64,000 nt of DNA from ZC4RG17 sp036259475 (GCA_036259475.1 DATABS010000107.1:1-64000); one strand, 5' to 3'. Shown: positions 8,451 to 16,420, numbered from the stretch's first letter. Numbers and translations: made by a program. Notes: generated by a model from the sequence alone, not told the origin.

Positions 8451-9194
8451 ATGGAACTGGTGCTGATCCGACACGGCCAATCGACCTGGAACCTCGAGAA
8501 CCTGTTCACGGGATGGACCGACGTGCCGCTCACCGACGAGGGCAAAGCCGAGGCGGTGGAGGCCGGGCGGCTGATGGCGGAAGAGGGCTACCGCTTCGGC
8601 GTGCTCCACACGTCGGTGCTGCTGCGGGCCATCCACACCGCCGAGATCTCGCTTCGCGAGATGGGCTTGCACTGGCTTCCGGTTCGCCGGCACTGGCGCC
8701 TCAACGAGCGTCACTACGGCGCCCTTCAGGGCCTGAACAAGAAGGAGACGGCTGAGCGTCACGGCGAAGAACAGGTCCTGATCTGGCGGCGCAGTTACAG
8801 CTCGCCGCCGCCGCCGCTGGAGCCCGACGACGAACGTCATCCGCGTCACGACGCCCGCTACGCCGACCTGCCTCCCGACGTCCTCCCAGGGTCGGAGGCA
8901 TTGTCCGACGTGGTCGACCGGATGCTGCCCTACTGGTACGACTTCATCGTGCCCGATCTGCTGGGGGGCCGCCGACCGCTCGTCGTCGCCCACGGCAACA
9001 GCCTCCGGGCCCTGGTCAAACACCTCGACCACCTGGGCGAGGACGAGGTCGTGGGTCTCAACATCCCCACGGGCATCCCCCTCGTCTACGAGCTGGACGA
9101 CGAGACGCTGGAACCGGTGTCGAAACGCTACCTCGGCGATCCGGAAGCGGCGGAAGAGGCGGCCAAGGCGGTCGCACAGCAAGCCTCGGCCTGA
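8451..9194 (+). CDS. gpmA: 2,3-bisphosphoglycerate-dependent phosphoglycerate mutase
   Basis: It interconverts 3- and 2-phosphoglycerate. The 247-residue protein has the phosphohistidine motif LIRHGQSTWN (His 8), the RLNERHYG segment with the catalytic glutamate, a KKETAERHGEEQV loop, and the second histidine in VVAHGNSLRAL. I placed the start at ATG 8451 rather than TTG 8445 because the -10 spacing favours it and the beta-strand begins there. Confidence 0.95.
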   Translation: MELVLIRHGQSTWNLENLFTGWTDVPLTDEGKAEAVEAGRLMAEEGYRFGVLHTSVLLRAIHTAEISLREMGLHWLPVRRHWRLNERHYGALQGLNKKETAERHGEEQVLIWRRSYSSPPPPLEPDDERHPRHDARYADLPPDVLPGSEALSDVVDRMLPYWYDFIVPDLLGGRRPLVVAHGNSLRALVKHLDHLGEDEVVGLNIPTGIPLVYELDDETLEPVSKRYLGDPEAAEEAAKAVAQQASA

Positions 9195-9228
9195 CGCCGC
9201 TCCGCTTCGAAGATCGGGAGGTGGCTGG

Positions 9229-9234
9229 TAACAT
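9229..9234 (+). promoter_or_regulatory. Probable -10 box of secG
   Basis: TAACAT lies 32 nt before the ATG of secG, giving a short leader. Confidence 0.35.
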
Positions 9235-9266
9235 GGTGACGTTCCCGAACCCCCGTGTGTTCACGC

Positions 9267-9506
9267 ATGCAGATCCTGACTGCCATCATCACCGTCATCC
9301 ACATCCTGCTGTCGCTCGCCGTCGTGGTGCTCATCCTCCTGCACTCCGGCAAGGGCGGCGGCCTCTCGGACGTGTTCGGCGGTGGCATGTCGACCTCGAA
9401 TCTCGGAGGAACGACGCTGGCCGAGCGGAACCTCAACCGCATCACGGTCATCACCGGAGTGCTTTTCGGGATCACGACGATCGTGCTGACGCTGCTACTG
9501 AGCTGA
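9267..9506 (+). CDS. secG: Preprotein translocase subunit SecG
   Basis: A 79-residue protein with two hydrophobic helices (about residues 3-22 and 54-76) separated by the typical SecG loop LLHSGKGGGLSDVFGGG. SecG joins SecY and SecE in the membrane channel. I chose ATG 9267 instead of GTG 9255 because the hydrophobic stretch starts right after it. secG downstream of the glycolytic genes is the usual actinobacterial order. Confidence 0.93.
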   Translation: MQILTAIITVIHILLSLAVVVLILLHSGKGGGLSDVFGGGMSTSNLGGTTLAERNLNRITVITGVLFGITTIVLTLLLS

Positions 9507-9519
9507 TCACGAGTTCCGG

Positions 9520-9525
9520 TACAAT
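9520..9525 (+). promoter_or_regulatory. -10 box of tRNA-Leu
   Basis: TACAAT lies 13 nt upstream of the mature tRNA 5' end. Confidence 0.5.
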
Positions 9526-9538
9526 CGAGACACACCAC

Positions 9539-9623
<85 letters not shown>

Positions 9624-9628
9624 CCGAC

Positions 9629-9653
9629 AAACCCCCTGTTCGGCAGGGGGTTT
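9629..9653 (+). terminator. Intrinsic terminator of tRNA-Leu
   Basis: A 10-bp stem (AAACCCCCTG and CAGGGGGTTT) with a 5-nt loop TTCGG is followed by TCTAGTTT. It lies 5 nt behind the tRNA. Confidence 0.85.
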
Positions 9654-9815
9654 CTAGTTTCGGTGGCGATGTACAGGTTGTCAGTAGCTGGCTCAGCTCC
9701 GCTCAAATTCATACCCAGGCGCGGACCGGGACGAGGTCCAGGCGATGGACCCGAGACCCTCCGCCCTCCGGTGAAGGGCGAAAGGTTCGGGGGTTTTCGA
9801 GACGATCCCTGGTTA

Positions 9816-10109
9816 CTAGCGGCGACCGGTTGATTGGCCGCCGGGGTTCTTGATGGCTGGGTCGCATTCCAGTTCATGCGTCGGCGAGAAGGTGGAGACC
9901 CCTCCTGACGCCTCTCCGGAAACGGCCGGGGCCGCTGCCTTGCAATGCCCCTGAATCCACGGACGTGCAATGGGATCGTTGAGAATTATCGGCTCGTCCT
10001 GACCCGGTGGAGCCACCGTCTGGGTATGTGCCAGCGCCGTCGGGGCCAACGCAAGCGAGAGCACCGCCGCTGCCAGAGCTGTAGCGGCCTTACGCGATTT
10101 CCGTCTCAT
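9816..10109 (-). CDS. Small secreted protein of unknown function
   Basis: From ATG 10109 the protein has 97 residues and begins with a clear Sec signal peptide: RRKSRK, then a hydrophobic run ending APTALA, with cleavage likely before HTQT. The mature part is short, has two cysteines (a possible disulfide) and no domain I recognise. The start at 10109 is 6 nt behind an AAGGA ribosome binding site; a second ATG lies two codons upstream. It stands alone between the tRNA terminator and a gene-poor stretch. Confidence 0.6.
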   Translation of the reverse strand: MRRKSRKAATALAAAVLSLALAPTALAHTQTVAPPGQDEPIILNDPIARPWIQGHCKAAAPAVSGEASGGVSTFSPTHELECDPAIKNPGGQSTGRR

Positions 10110-10115
10110 CACCAT

Positions 10116-10605
10116 TCCTTCTTCCCGCGGATCGGAATATCCGCTTTACGAGGGGTTCTCCCCTGTCGTTACACCTAAAGACACCGCAGGAGGCCGATGC
10201 GTGACGCCCAGATTCGGCCGACACCAAGATTGCGGGAGTTCGAACACCGCCGACTCGTCGAGAGCGGAAACCTGCGGTGGTAATGGCCAGGTGTTCGCCG
10301 TCCATATCTATGGGGATGGGGAGGCGAGGTCGTGCTCCGAGCCAGGCGTACTTTCTGAACGCCGACGCGGCAACAATGAGCAGTTGCCTCCCGTCCTTGG
10401 CTCATCCTGCCACGGAGCAGCCGGGACCTAGGTGGCAACCTAACTCGTTCTGTGGGCATGGATCCACATGGAGAGTGGAGACCCGCACACGCAACGCTCA
10501 GCTGGATGCCCAGGGCCACGTCCCGCCATCTCGTCACCCGACACTGAGCCGTTTGCCGACGGAACGGCCGGGGTACTGAGTCGTCATCGACGAAAGGGAG
10601 AATCG
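10116..10605. other. Gene-poor stretch of about 490 bases
   Basis: Open frames here lack a ribosome binding site and encode Arg/Ser/Pro-rich products with no recognisable features. I see no RNA gene. It presumably holds the promoter of the small secreted protein on one side and of the SLH protein on the other, but no convincing -10/-35 pair stands out. AAGGGAG just before 10606 is the ribosome binding site of the SLH protein. Confidence 0.5.
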
Positions 10606-11790
10606 ATGAGGATGGGGAGAGCCCTGGCCGTTTCGCTCGTGGTCATCCTGGCCGTCGCCACCGTGGCGGTGGCCCAACTGGCGCCGGGTGGCACGTTCGA
10701 CGACGACGACGGCAGCGTCCATGAGGCGAACATCGAGGCGATCGCCGCCGCCGACATCACGCGGGGGTGCAACCCGCCCGCCAACAACCTGTTCTGTCCG
10801 GACGACCCTGTAACACGGGGCCAGATGGCCGCATTCTTGGTTCGGGCTCTCGATCTGCCCGACGACGACGATGATGACGACTTCGAGGACACCGACGACT
10901 CGATCTTCGAAGAGGACATCGAGCGCCTACGTGGGGCCGGTGTCACCTTCGGATGCAACCCGCCGGAGAACGACCGCTACTGCCCGGACGACAACGTCAC
11001 ACGAGGCCAGATGGCGGCGTTCCTGGTGCGGGCGCTGGGCTACACCGCCGATGGCGGTGGGGACCATTTCACAGACGACGACAGCTCGGTCTTCGAGGGC
11101 GATATCGATCGGCTGCGGACGGCTGGTGTGACGTTCGGGTGTAACCCGCCGGCCAACGACCGCTACTGCCCCGACGAGCTCGTCACGCGGGCGCAGATGG
11201 CGTCGTTCCTCACCCGGGCGCTGGGCCTCACGCCGATCCAGCCCCCACCGCCCACCTCGTCGTCCACCTCGTCGACGTCGTCCACCTCGACGACGCTGCC
11301 GAGCGGCGACTCCTGCATCGGTTCGCTCGGGGCGGTGACGATCGACGACGATCTGATCGTGCCGTCCGGCTACTCCTGCACCCTCAACGGCACCACCGTG
11401 CAGGAGAACGTGTTGGTGGCGTCGGGAGCCACTCTCATAGCCAATGGAGTGTCGGTCGACGGCAACATCCAGGCCGAGGGCCATGCCACCGTCACCATCG
11501 AGGGCAACTCGACCATCGGAGGCGACATCCAGGCCGACGACGGCGGGTCGGTCGGAGTGGCCGGCAGCGACGTGGGAGGCAACATCCAGGTGGAGTCGAA
11601 CGAGGGAGATTTCCTGATCACCGACAACACCGTCGACGGTGACATCCAGTTCAACGACAACGACGGACCATCGGACATCAGCGACAACACCGTCGGAGGC
11701 AACCTCCAATGCCAGGGAAACCAACCGCCGCCGACTGGCGGGGGCAACGCCGTGGAGGGCGACAAGGAAGACCAGTGCTCCGGCCTCTGA
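10606..11790 (+). CDS. Surface protein: three SLH repeats, Ser/Thr linker, beta-helix domain
   Basis: The 394-residue protein has a signal peptide (residues 1-23). Three S-layer-homology repeats follow, with a strict 62-residue period at about 30-91, 92-153 and 154-209. Each repeat has VTRxQMAxFLxRAL and a cysteine pair (55/64, 117/126, 179/188) that could form one disulfide. Residues 211-232 are a Pro/Ser/Thr linker. From about 240 a right-handed beta-helix is suggested by G-(N/D)-(I/L)-Q turns at 286, 306, 325, 345 and 365. SLH repeats bind cell-wall polymers, so the helix is probably displayed outside. Acidic DDDDDDD runs may bind calcium. A good AAGGGAG site precedes the ATG. Confidence 0.85.
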   Translation: MRMGRALAVSLVVILAVATVAVAQLAPGGTFDDDDGSVHEANIEAIAAADITRGCNPPANNLFCPDDPVTRGQMAAFLVRALDLPDDDDDDDFEDTDDSIFEEDIERLRGAGVTFGCNPPENDRYCPDDNVTRGQMAAFLVRALGYTADGGGDHFTDDDSSVFEGDIDRLRTAGVTFGCNPPANDRYCPDELVTRAQMASFLTRALGLTPIQPPPPTSSSTSSTSSTSTTLPSGDSCIGSLGAVTIDDDLIVPSGYSCTLNGTTVQENVLVASGATLIANGVSVDGNIQAEGHATVTIEGNSTIGGDIQADDGGSVGVAGSDVGGNIQVESNEGDFLITDNTVDGDIQFNDNDGPSDISDNTVGGNLQCQGNQPPPTGGGNAVEGDKEDQCSGL

Positions 11791-11817
11791 CCCGCCACCA
11801 ATTTAGGGAGTGAAAGG

Positions 11818-11847
11818 ACAGAGCCCCCGTCGAACCGGGGGCTCTGT
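11818..11847 (+). terminator. Intrinsic terminator of the SLH protein gene
   Basis: A 12-bp perfect stem (ACAGAGCCCCCG and CGGGGGCTCTGT) encloses a 6-nt loop TCGAAC and runs into TCATC. The T-tract is weak but the stem is strong and well placed 27 nt after the stop. Confidence 0.75.
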
Positions 11848-11941
11848 TCATCCCGGGTTGCCGGTCCCCGTCGTCCGGTAGCCTTCGGAGGGTAAGCACC
11901 TTCGCCCGGGGAACCCTCGATGAACGGCTCCGGACGGTGAG

Positions 11942-12400
11942 ATGACCGTCGCGTTTCCCATCGAGGTCCTCTTCTTATCGCCGCCGCCCGGCTGGTGGCT
12001 GGCGTGTCGCTGGTCGGCATATCCGACCGGCTCCGGGTGCCGCTGGCCCGCAAGCGGGGGCTGGCCGTCGACCGGCCGGCGTGGGAGTCCATCGCCGAAG
12101 CCGTGCCGCTGGAGGGTGTCGACGTGGATCTGGTCGAGGTCAACGTGACGTCCGACCTACCCATCGTGGGCCGCCGCCTACGCGACGGCCCTCCCGGGCC
12201 CGCCATGCTCGTTACGGCGGTCGTCCGGGGACGGCGGCGATCCTTCCCCGCGCCGACACGATCTTCCAAGCGGAGACCTGGCTGTGATGGCGGTCGATCG
12301 GCGCCTGGCGGAGGTGAAAGACGTCGCCGCCTGGGCCAGGGGCGAGACGATCAGTCAACCGGAGGACGACACCCTCCCCCTCGAGGGCACTCCGGCCTGA
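11942..12400 (+). pseudogene. Remnant of an NhaP/CvrA-type cation/proton antiporter
   Basis: Pieces of one protein are readable across three frames. MTVAFPIEV starts at 11942. After a shift near 11970 comes LIAAARLVAGVSLVGISDRLRVPL, which looks like the first membrane helix of a CPA1 antiporter. This is joined directly to RKRGLAVDRP and to a TrkA-C-like domain (DLVEVNVTSDLPIVGRRLRD, then VTAVVRG). A second shift leads to ILPRADTIFQAE, and a third to DLAVMAVDRRLAEVKD, ending at TGA 12398-12400. Nearly the whole membrane domain is missing, apparently by internal deletion at about 12046. The order of fragments is that of a normal antiporter; assignment is by motif only. Confidence 0.65.
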
Positions 12401-12409
12401 GTCGAACCG

Positions 12410-12826
12410 TCAGCCGGTAGGGGCGCGCCTGCCCTCGGCGAGGTCGCGCACCCGCCGTTCCAACTCGGGAAAGTCCTTCGCCAGCCGACGGAAATCGGTA
12501 GCCGACATCGCCAGAAGCGACATGACGGAAGTGGCACGAACGTCAGCGTTGCGATGGGCGTTGCTCAGAACCGCCATCTCCCCGAACACGTCGCCCTTTC
12601 CGAGAGAAGCGACGATCTCGCCGTCGCGGACCACGTCCGCCGTTCCGGACAGAACGATGTACAGCTCGAAGCCGGCGTCGGCCTCCCGCACGATGTGGAG
12701 GCCGGGATGGGCGCCGATGAAATACGAGCACTGCTTCACCCGTTCCAGGGCCTCTCCGTCCATTCCGTCGAGGAGGGCCACCGATGCGAGCTGATCGTTC
12801 GTGACGCCACTGAAGAAAGCAGACAT
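12410..12826 (-). CDS. Cyclic-nucleotide-binding domain protein, stand-alone
   Basis: The 138-residue product is a single cNMP-binding fold with no DNA-binding or enzymatic part: LSGTADVVRDGEIVASLGKGD, then the phosphate-binding cassette FGEMAVLSNAHRNADV with the Gly-Glu and Arg that contact the cyclic phosphate. ATG 12826 is 7 nt behind an AAGGAG ribosome binding site and is preferred to an upstream start at 12874. It is transcribed away from the regulator/flavoprotein fusion gene with 113 nt between them, so the two probably share control. Confidence 0.82.
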   Translation of the reverse strand: MSAFFSGVTNDQLASVALLDGMDGEALERVKQCSYFIGAHPGLHIVREADAGFELYIVLSGTADVVRDGEIVASLGKGDVFGEMAVLSNAHRNADVRATSVMSLLAMSATDFRRLAKDFPELERRVRDLAEGRRAPTG

Positions 12827-12939
12827 CCAATCTCTCCTTGCCTCTGGGTCTCCCAACCTACACAGTCGAGTCAAACCGTGAAGGATGGAGGCTTATCGGC
12901 GCCGACCTTGGAACCGACCGATATCATCGGGACCGGCTC

Positions 12940-14631
12940 ATGTCGGCAACCACAACCCCGCCCCGGACCTCGCGACCTTTCATGGTCCTCGCCGATGACG
13001 ACCCTTCGGTCCTCTCGGCCATCGAGCGGGACATGCGAAATCGTTATGCCGAGTCATATGACATCGTGTCGGCGCCCACCGGCGAGTCGGCTCTCGACCT
13101 CGCCCGGGAACTGAAACGCCGCGGAGCCGAAGTGGCGCTGTTCCTGGTCGATCAGCGGATGCCGGGCATGAATGGGCTGGAGCTCCTCCAGGAGAGCCAG
13201 AAGCTCTTTCCCGATTCGCGCCGCGTTCTGCTCACCGCTTTCTCCGAGACGTCGGTGGCGATCCAGGCGATCAACGAGGTTGGCCTCCACCACTACCTCG
13301 TCAAGCCGTGGCATCCCCCTGAGGAAGAGCTCTACCCGACGCTCGACGATCTTCTCGCCGACTGGCAGGCGAACCGACCGCCGCCTACCGATCATCTGGT
13401 GAGGGTTCTGGGCCACCGCTGGTCGCCGGTCGGCAGCCAGATCAAGGAATTCCTGGCGGGCAACCGGGTGCCCTACCGGTTCCTCGACCTGGATCGGGAC
13501 AGCGAAGCCGAAGAACTGCTGGCGGCCCTCGATCCTGACGCCGCCCTGCCCGCCGTGGTACTACCCGACGGGGCGGTGTTGCCCCGGCCGTCCGCCCGGG
13601 AACTCGCCGAACGCACCGGTCTCACGGTCGCCGCCACGGGCGTGCGGGTCCACGACCTCGTCATCCTGGGCGCCGGCCCGGCCGGACTGGCGGCCGCCGT
13701 GTATGGCTCGTCCGAGGGACTCGACACGGTGGTGGTGGAGCGGTGGACCGTTGGGGGCCAGGCCGGCACCAGCAGCCGCATCGAGAACTATCTCGGCTTC
13801 CCCGGAGGCATCAGCGGAAGCGAGCTCGCCCGCAAGGCCCACGACCAGGCTCTGCGCTTCAACGCCGAGATCCTGGCCGCCGCCGAGGCGGTGGCGATTC
13901 GTCGGGAGGAGCCGATAAGCGCCGTGTGCCTGGCTGACGGCACCGAATTGCGAGCGCGGTCGGTGCTGGTCGCGACGGGCATGACGCAGCGCACCATTCA
14001 AGCCCCCGGGTTCGAGCGGTTGACAGGAGCCGGCGTCTACTACGGCGCCACCAACTCCGAGATCTCGAGCTTCAAAGGCGAGAGGGCGTTCGTGGTGGGC
14101 GGGGCGAACTCGGCCGGCCAGGCAGCCGTCAAGCTGGCGAGCGTGGCTGAGTCGGTGACGATCGTCGTGCGAGCGTCGGACCTCGCCGCCAAGATGTCGG
14201 CGTACCTGGTCGATCAGATAGCCAGTACCTCGAACATCCACCTGATGACCGACGCCGAAGTGGTGAAGGCGGAAGGCGACGACCGGCTCACGGCAGTGGT
14301 CGTCCGCAACAACGTAACGGGCGAGGAGACGACCCATCCCGCCTCCGGGATGTTCATCCTCATCGGCGCCGTGCCTCACACCGAATTCCTCAAAGGCGTC
14401 GTGGAGCTCAACGAGTCCGGCTTCGTCCTCACCGGCCCCGATCTGGTCAGCGACGGCAAACCTCCCCCGGGCTGGCATCTCAAGCGCCTCCCCTACATGC
14501 TCGAGACGAGCGCGCCGGGTATCTTCGCCGCCGGCGACGTCCGCAACGGGTCGATCCGGCGGGTGGCGGCGGCGGTGGGATCGGGAGCGGCCAGCGTCAC
14601 CTTCATCCACGAGTACCTGTCCACGGTGTGA
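12940..14631 (+). CDS. Response regulator fused to glutaredoxin-like and thioredoxin-reductase-like domains
   Basis: The 563-residue protein starts with a receiver domain (acidic DDD 19-21, phosphoacceptor Asp 71 in LVDQRMPG, Thr 99, Lys 122). Residues 152-225 look like a glutaredoxin fold (RVLGHRWSPVG ... PYRFLDLDRD), where the usual CPxC is SPVG. From 238 it is a class II flavin reductase: GAGPAGL for FAD (244-250), GGANSAG for NADPH (387-393) and GIFAAGDVR (527-535). At the place of the CATC redox centre it reads YGATNSE (368-374), so both dithiols are missing. It should bind FAD and probably NAD(P)H but cannot reduce thioredoxin in the usual way. The kinase gene overlaps its end by 4 nt and is its likely partner. 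Confidence 0.85.
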   Translation: MSATTTPPRTSRPFMVLADDDPSVLSAIERDMRNRYAESYDIVSAPTGESALDLARELKRRGAEVALFLVDQRMPGMNGLELLQESQKLFPDSRRVLLTAFSETSVAIQAINEVGLHHYLVKPWHPPEEELYPTLDDLLADWQANRPPPTDHLVRVLGHRWSPVGSQIKEFLAGNRVPYRFLDLDRDSEAEELLAALDPDAALPAVVLPDGAVLPRPSARELAERTGLTVAATGVRVHDLVILGAGPAGLAAAVYGSSEGLDTVVVERWTVGGQAGTSSRIENYLGFPGGISGSELARKAHDQALRFNAEILAAAEAVAIRREEPISAVCLADGTELRARSVLVATGMTQRTIQAPGFERLTGAGVYYGATNSEISSFKGERAFVVGGANSAGQAAVKLASVAESVTIVVRASDLAAKMSAYLVDQIASTSNIHLMTDAEVVKAEGDDRLTAVVVRNNVTGEETTHPASGMFILIGAVPHTEFLKGVVELNESGFVLTGPDLVSDGKPPPGWHLKRLPYMLETSAPGIFAAGDVRNGSIRRVAAAVGSGAASVTFIHEYLSTV

Positions 14632-15998
14632 GCGAGATCTCCGACCTCCTGGCCGGGGTCGACCCTTTCTCGTCCCTCGGCGACGACGACCTTGCTGCAC
14701 TGGCTGAGCGGGCCTCGGTCATCGACCTCCCCGCCGGCCACCCGCTGTTTGCCCATGGCGACGTCGGAGACCGGGCTTACGTGGTGCTCGAAGGCCAGCT
14801 GGAAGTGACCGCTCCCGGGCCGCTCCAGCCCCTGATCCTCAACATCCTCGGACCGGGCGACCTGGTGGGCGAGACCTCACTCCTGCGCGGCGGCACCCGC
14901 AACGCCTCCGTCACCGCCCGCACCGACAGCCGGCTGGTGGCCATCGGACCGGAGGACCTCAAGTCGGCGGTCGGGGCCGGGGCGGGAGCCCTGATGCGGA
15001 CGCTGCTCGATCGATGGGAACAGACCCGCCACCAGGTGATGCGAGGCGAGCGGATGGCCCAGCTCGGAACCCTGGCCGCCGGGGTGGCTCACGAACTCAA
15101 CAATCCGGCCGCGGCCGTCCGGCGCAGCTCGGAGATCCTCGTCGAGGCAATCGAACGTCTCACTGCCGCCGTCGTCGACGCCGCCCGCGTGATCCTCGAC
15201 GACCCGAGCGCTGAGGCATTGAGGGCCGTGTTCGATGCCGGCAAGGCGGAGCGGCCGGATGATCCGCTCGAACGGGCGACGCAGGAGCGGGACGTGCGTG
15301 AGACCCTCGAGCGGATGGGAATCGACGAGCCGTGGAAGCTGGCCAATGGGGCGGTGGACGCCGGCCTCGACGCCGCCGCAATCGAACAGATGACGGAACG
15401 GCTGGGCGCCGAGCTGGTGAGGCCGACGCTGGAGCTGGCGTCGGCTGCCTCGACCGCTCATCGCATCACCGGCGAGATCGGCTGGGCGGCGGGCCACATG
15501 ACGAAGGTGGCCCAGGACCTGAGCTCCTTCAGCCGGCTGGGAGACGCACCGGTCGACGACGTCGACCTCGTCGACGGACTGGAGAAGACGGTGGCGCTGC
15601 TGGCGCACCGCTTGGAAGACATCGAGGTCGTGCGGGACTACGCCGCCGACCTGCCCCTGGTGCAGGCCGCCGGGAGCGAGCTGAACCAGGTGTGGGCCAA
15701 CCTCATCTCCAATGCCGCCCAGGCGACAGGACCCGGAGGGCGCATCACGTTGCGAGCGTTCCTGGAGGAGGGGGCGGCGGTCGTCGAGGTCGAAGACAAC
15801 GGCCCCGGGATCCCGTCGGACGTCCAGGATCGGATCTTCGACGCCTTCTTCACCACCAAGCCGCCCGGATCGGGGACGGGTCTGGGCCTGTCCATCTCCC
15901 ACCGAATCATGTCAGTCGACCACAAGGGCGATCTGGCCGTCGAATCCGAGCCGGGCCGGACCGTCTTCCGGGCGACGATCCCGCTCACGCCTTCCTGA
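14628..15998 (+). CDS. Histidine kinase with N-terminal cyclic-nucleotide-binding domain
   Basis: The 456-residue soluble kinase has a cNMP-binding domain at residues 10-115 (cassette GETSLLRGGTRNASV), a HisKA dimerisation segment with the phospho-histidine at 155 (GVAHELNNPAAA), a helical insert from about 175 to 290, and an HATPase domain with N-box NQVWANLISNAAQA, G1 DNGPGI, FxTTKPPGSGTGLGL. No membrane segment or periplasmic sensor is present, so its input is probably a cyclic nucleotide or an intracellular partner. The GTG start overlaps the upstream stop (GTGTGAG), coupling it to the receiver-flavoprotein. Confidence 0.9.
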   Translation: MSEISDLLAGVDPFSSLGDDDLAALAERASVIDLPAGHPLFAHGDVGDRAYVVLEGQLEVTAPGPLQPLILNILGPGDLVGETSLLRGGTRNASVTARTDSRLVAIGPEDLKSAVGAGAGALMRTLLDRWEQTRHQVMRGERMAQLGTLAAGVAHELNNPAAAVRRSSEILVEAIERLTAAVVDAARVILDDPSAEALRAVFDAGKAERPDDPLERATQERDVRETLERMGIDEPWKLANGAVDAGLDAAAIEQMTERLGAELVRPTLELASAASTAHRITGEIGWAAGHMTKVAQDLSSFSRLGDAPVDDVDLVDGLEKTVALLAHRLEDIEVVRDYAADLPLVQAAGSELNQVWANLISNAAQATGPGGRITLRAFLEEGAAVVEVEDNGPGIPSDVQDRIFDAFFTTKPPGSGTGLGLSISHRIMSVDHKGDLAVESEPGRTVFRATIPLTPS

Positions 15999-16011
15999 TA
16001 CCTAGGTATCA
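15996..16011. promoter_or_regulatory. Perfect 16-bp palindrome, likely operator of the MerR/TOBE regulator
   Basis: TGATACCTAGGTATCA reads the same on both strands. It begins at the stop codon of the kinase gene and ends 1 nt before the -10 box of the next gene, exactly where MerR-family dimers sit between -35 and -10. Confidence 0.7.
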
Positions 16012-16012
16012 C

Positions 16013-16018
16013 TAGTGT
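16013..16018 (+). promoter_or_regulatory. -10 box of the mod operon, leaderless arrangement
   Basis: TAGTGT is followed by 6 nt and the ATG at 16025. Confidence 0.55.
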
Positions 16019-16024
16019 AGGGCT

Positions 16025-16420
16025 ATGGAAACCGATGAATTGCGGATCGGTCAGGCCGCAGCGTTGCTCGGGGTGAGCGTCGACACCCTGCGACGGTGGG
16101 AGGAGGAGGGACGCCTCCACACGGTCCGGTCCGAAGGCGGTCAGCGCCTGGTCCCTCTCAGAGAGGTCCGCCGCCTCCTGGGGGAGCGCCGCTCGGACCC
16201 GGTCCCGGTGGTCCGTTCCTCGGCCCGCAACCAGATGGAGGCTGTTGTCATTTCCGTTGTCTCCGACCGGGCCGCGGCCACCGTCGAGATGCAGGCTGGC
16301 CCTTATCGCCTCGTCGCTCTCACCACAGCCGAGAGTGTCGTCGAGTTGGGACTGGAGCCCGGGACGCCGGTGGTGGCATCCGTCAAGGCGACGAACGTGG
16401 TGGTAGGGCTGCCGCAGTGA
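16025..16420 (+). CDS. MerR-type DNA-binding domain fused to a molybdate-binding (TOBE/Mop) domain
   Basis: The 131-residue protein has a MerR/excisionase helix-turn-helix at residues 6-50 (IGQAAALLGVSVDTLRRWEEEGRL) and a single Mop/TOBE fold from about 66 to 130 (ARNQMEAVVISVVSD ... VASVKATNVVVG). Mop domains bind molybdate or tungstate oxyanions. As first gene of a modABC operon it is most likely the molybdate-responsive repressor or activator of that operon, doing the job of ModE with an unrelated DNA-binding domain. It overlaps modA by 4 nt. The palindrome in front of it suggests autoregulation. Confidence 0.88.
   Translation: METDELRIGQAAALLGVSVDTLRRWEEEGRLHTVRSEGGQRLVPLREVRRLLGERRSDPVPVVRSSARNQMEAVVISVVSDRAAATVEMQAGPYRLVALTTAESVVELGLEPGTPVVASVKATNVVVGLPQ

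Noticed and set aside
10236..10250. GAGTTCGAACACC resembling a tRNA T-arm or a LexA box
   Set aside because: No acceptor or anticodon stem can be drawn around it, and the half-site spacing does not fit the actinobacterial SOS box.
10175..10537. 120-codon minus-strand open frame in the gene-poor stretch
   Set aside because: Arg/Ser-rich, no ribosome binding site, no hydrophobic core or motif.
12940..14631. Annotation as a working thioredoxin reductase
   Set aside because: Neither the reductase CxxC nor the glutaredoxin CPxC is present.
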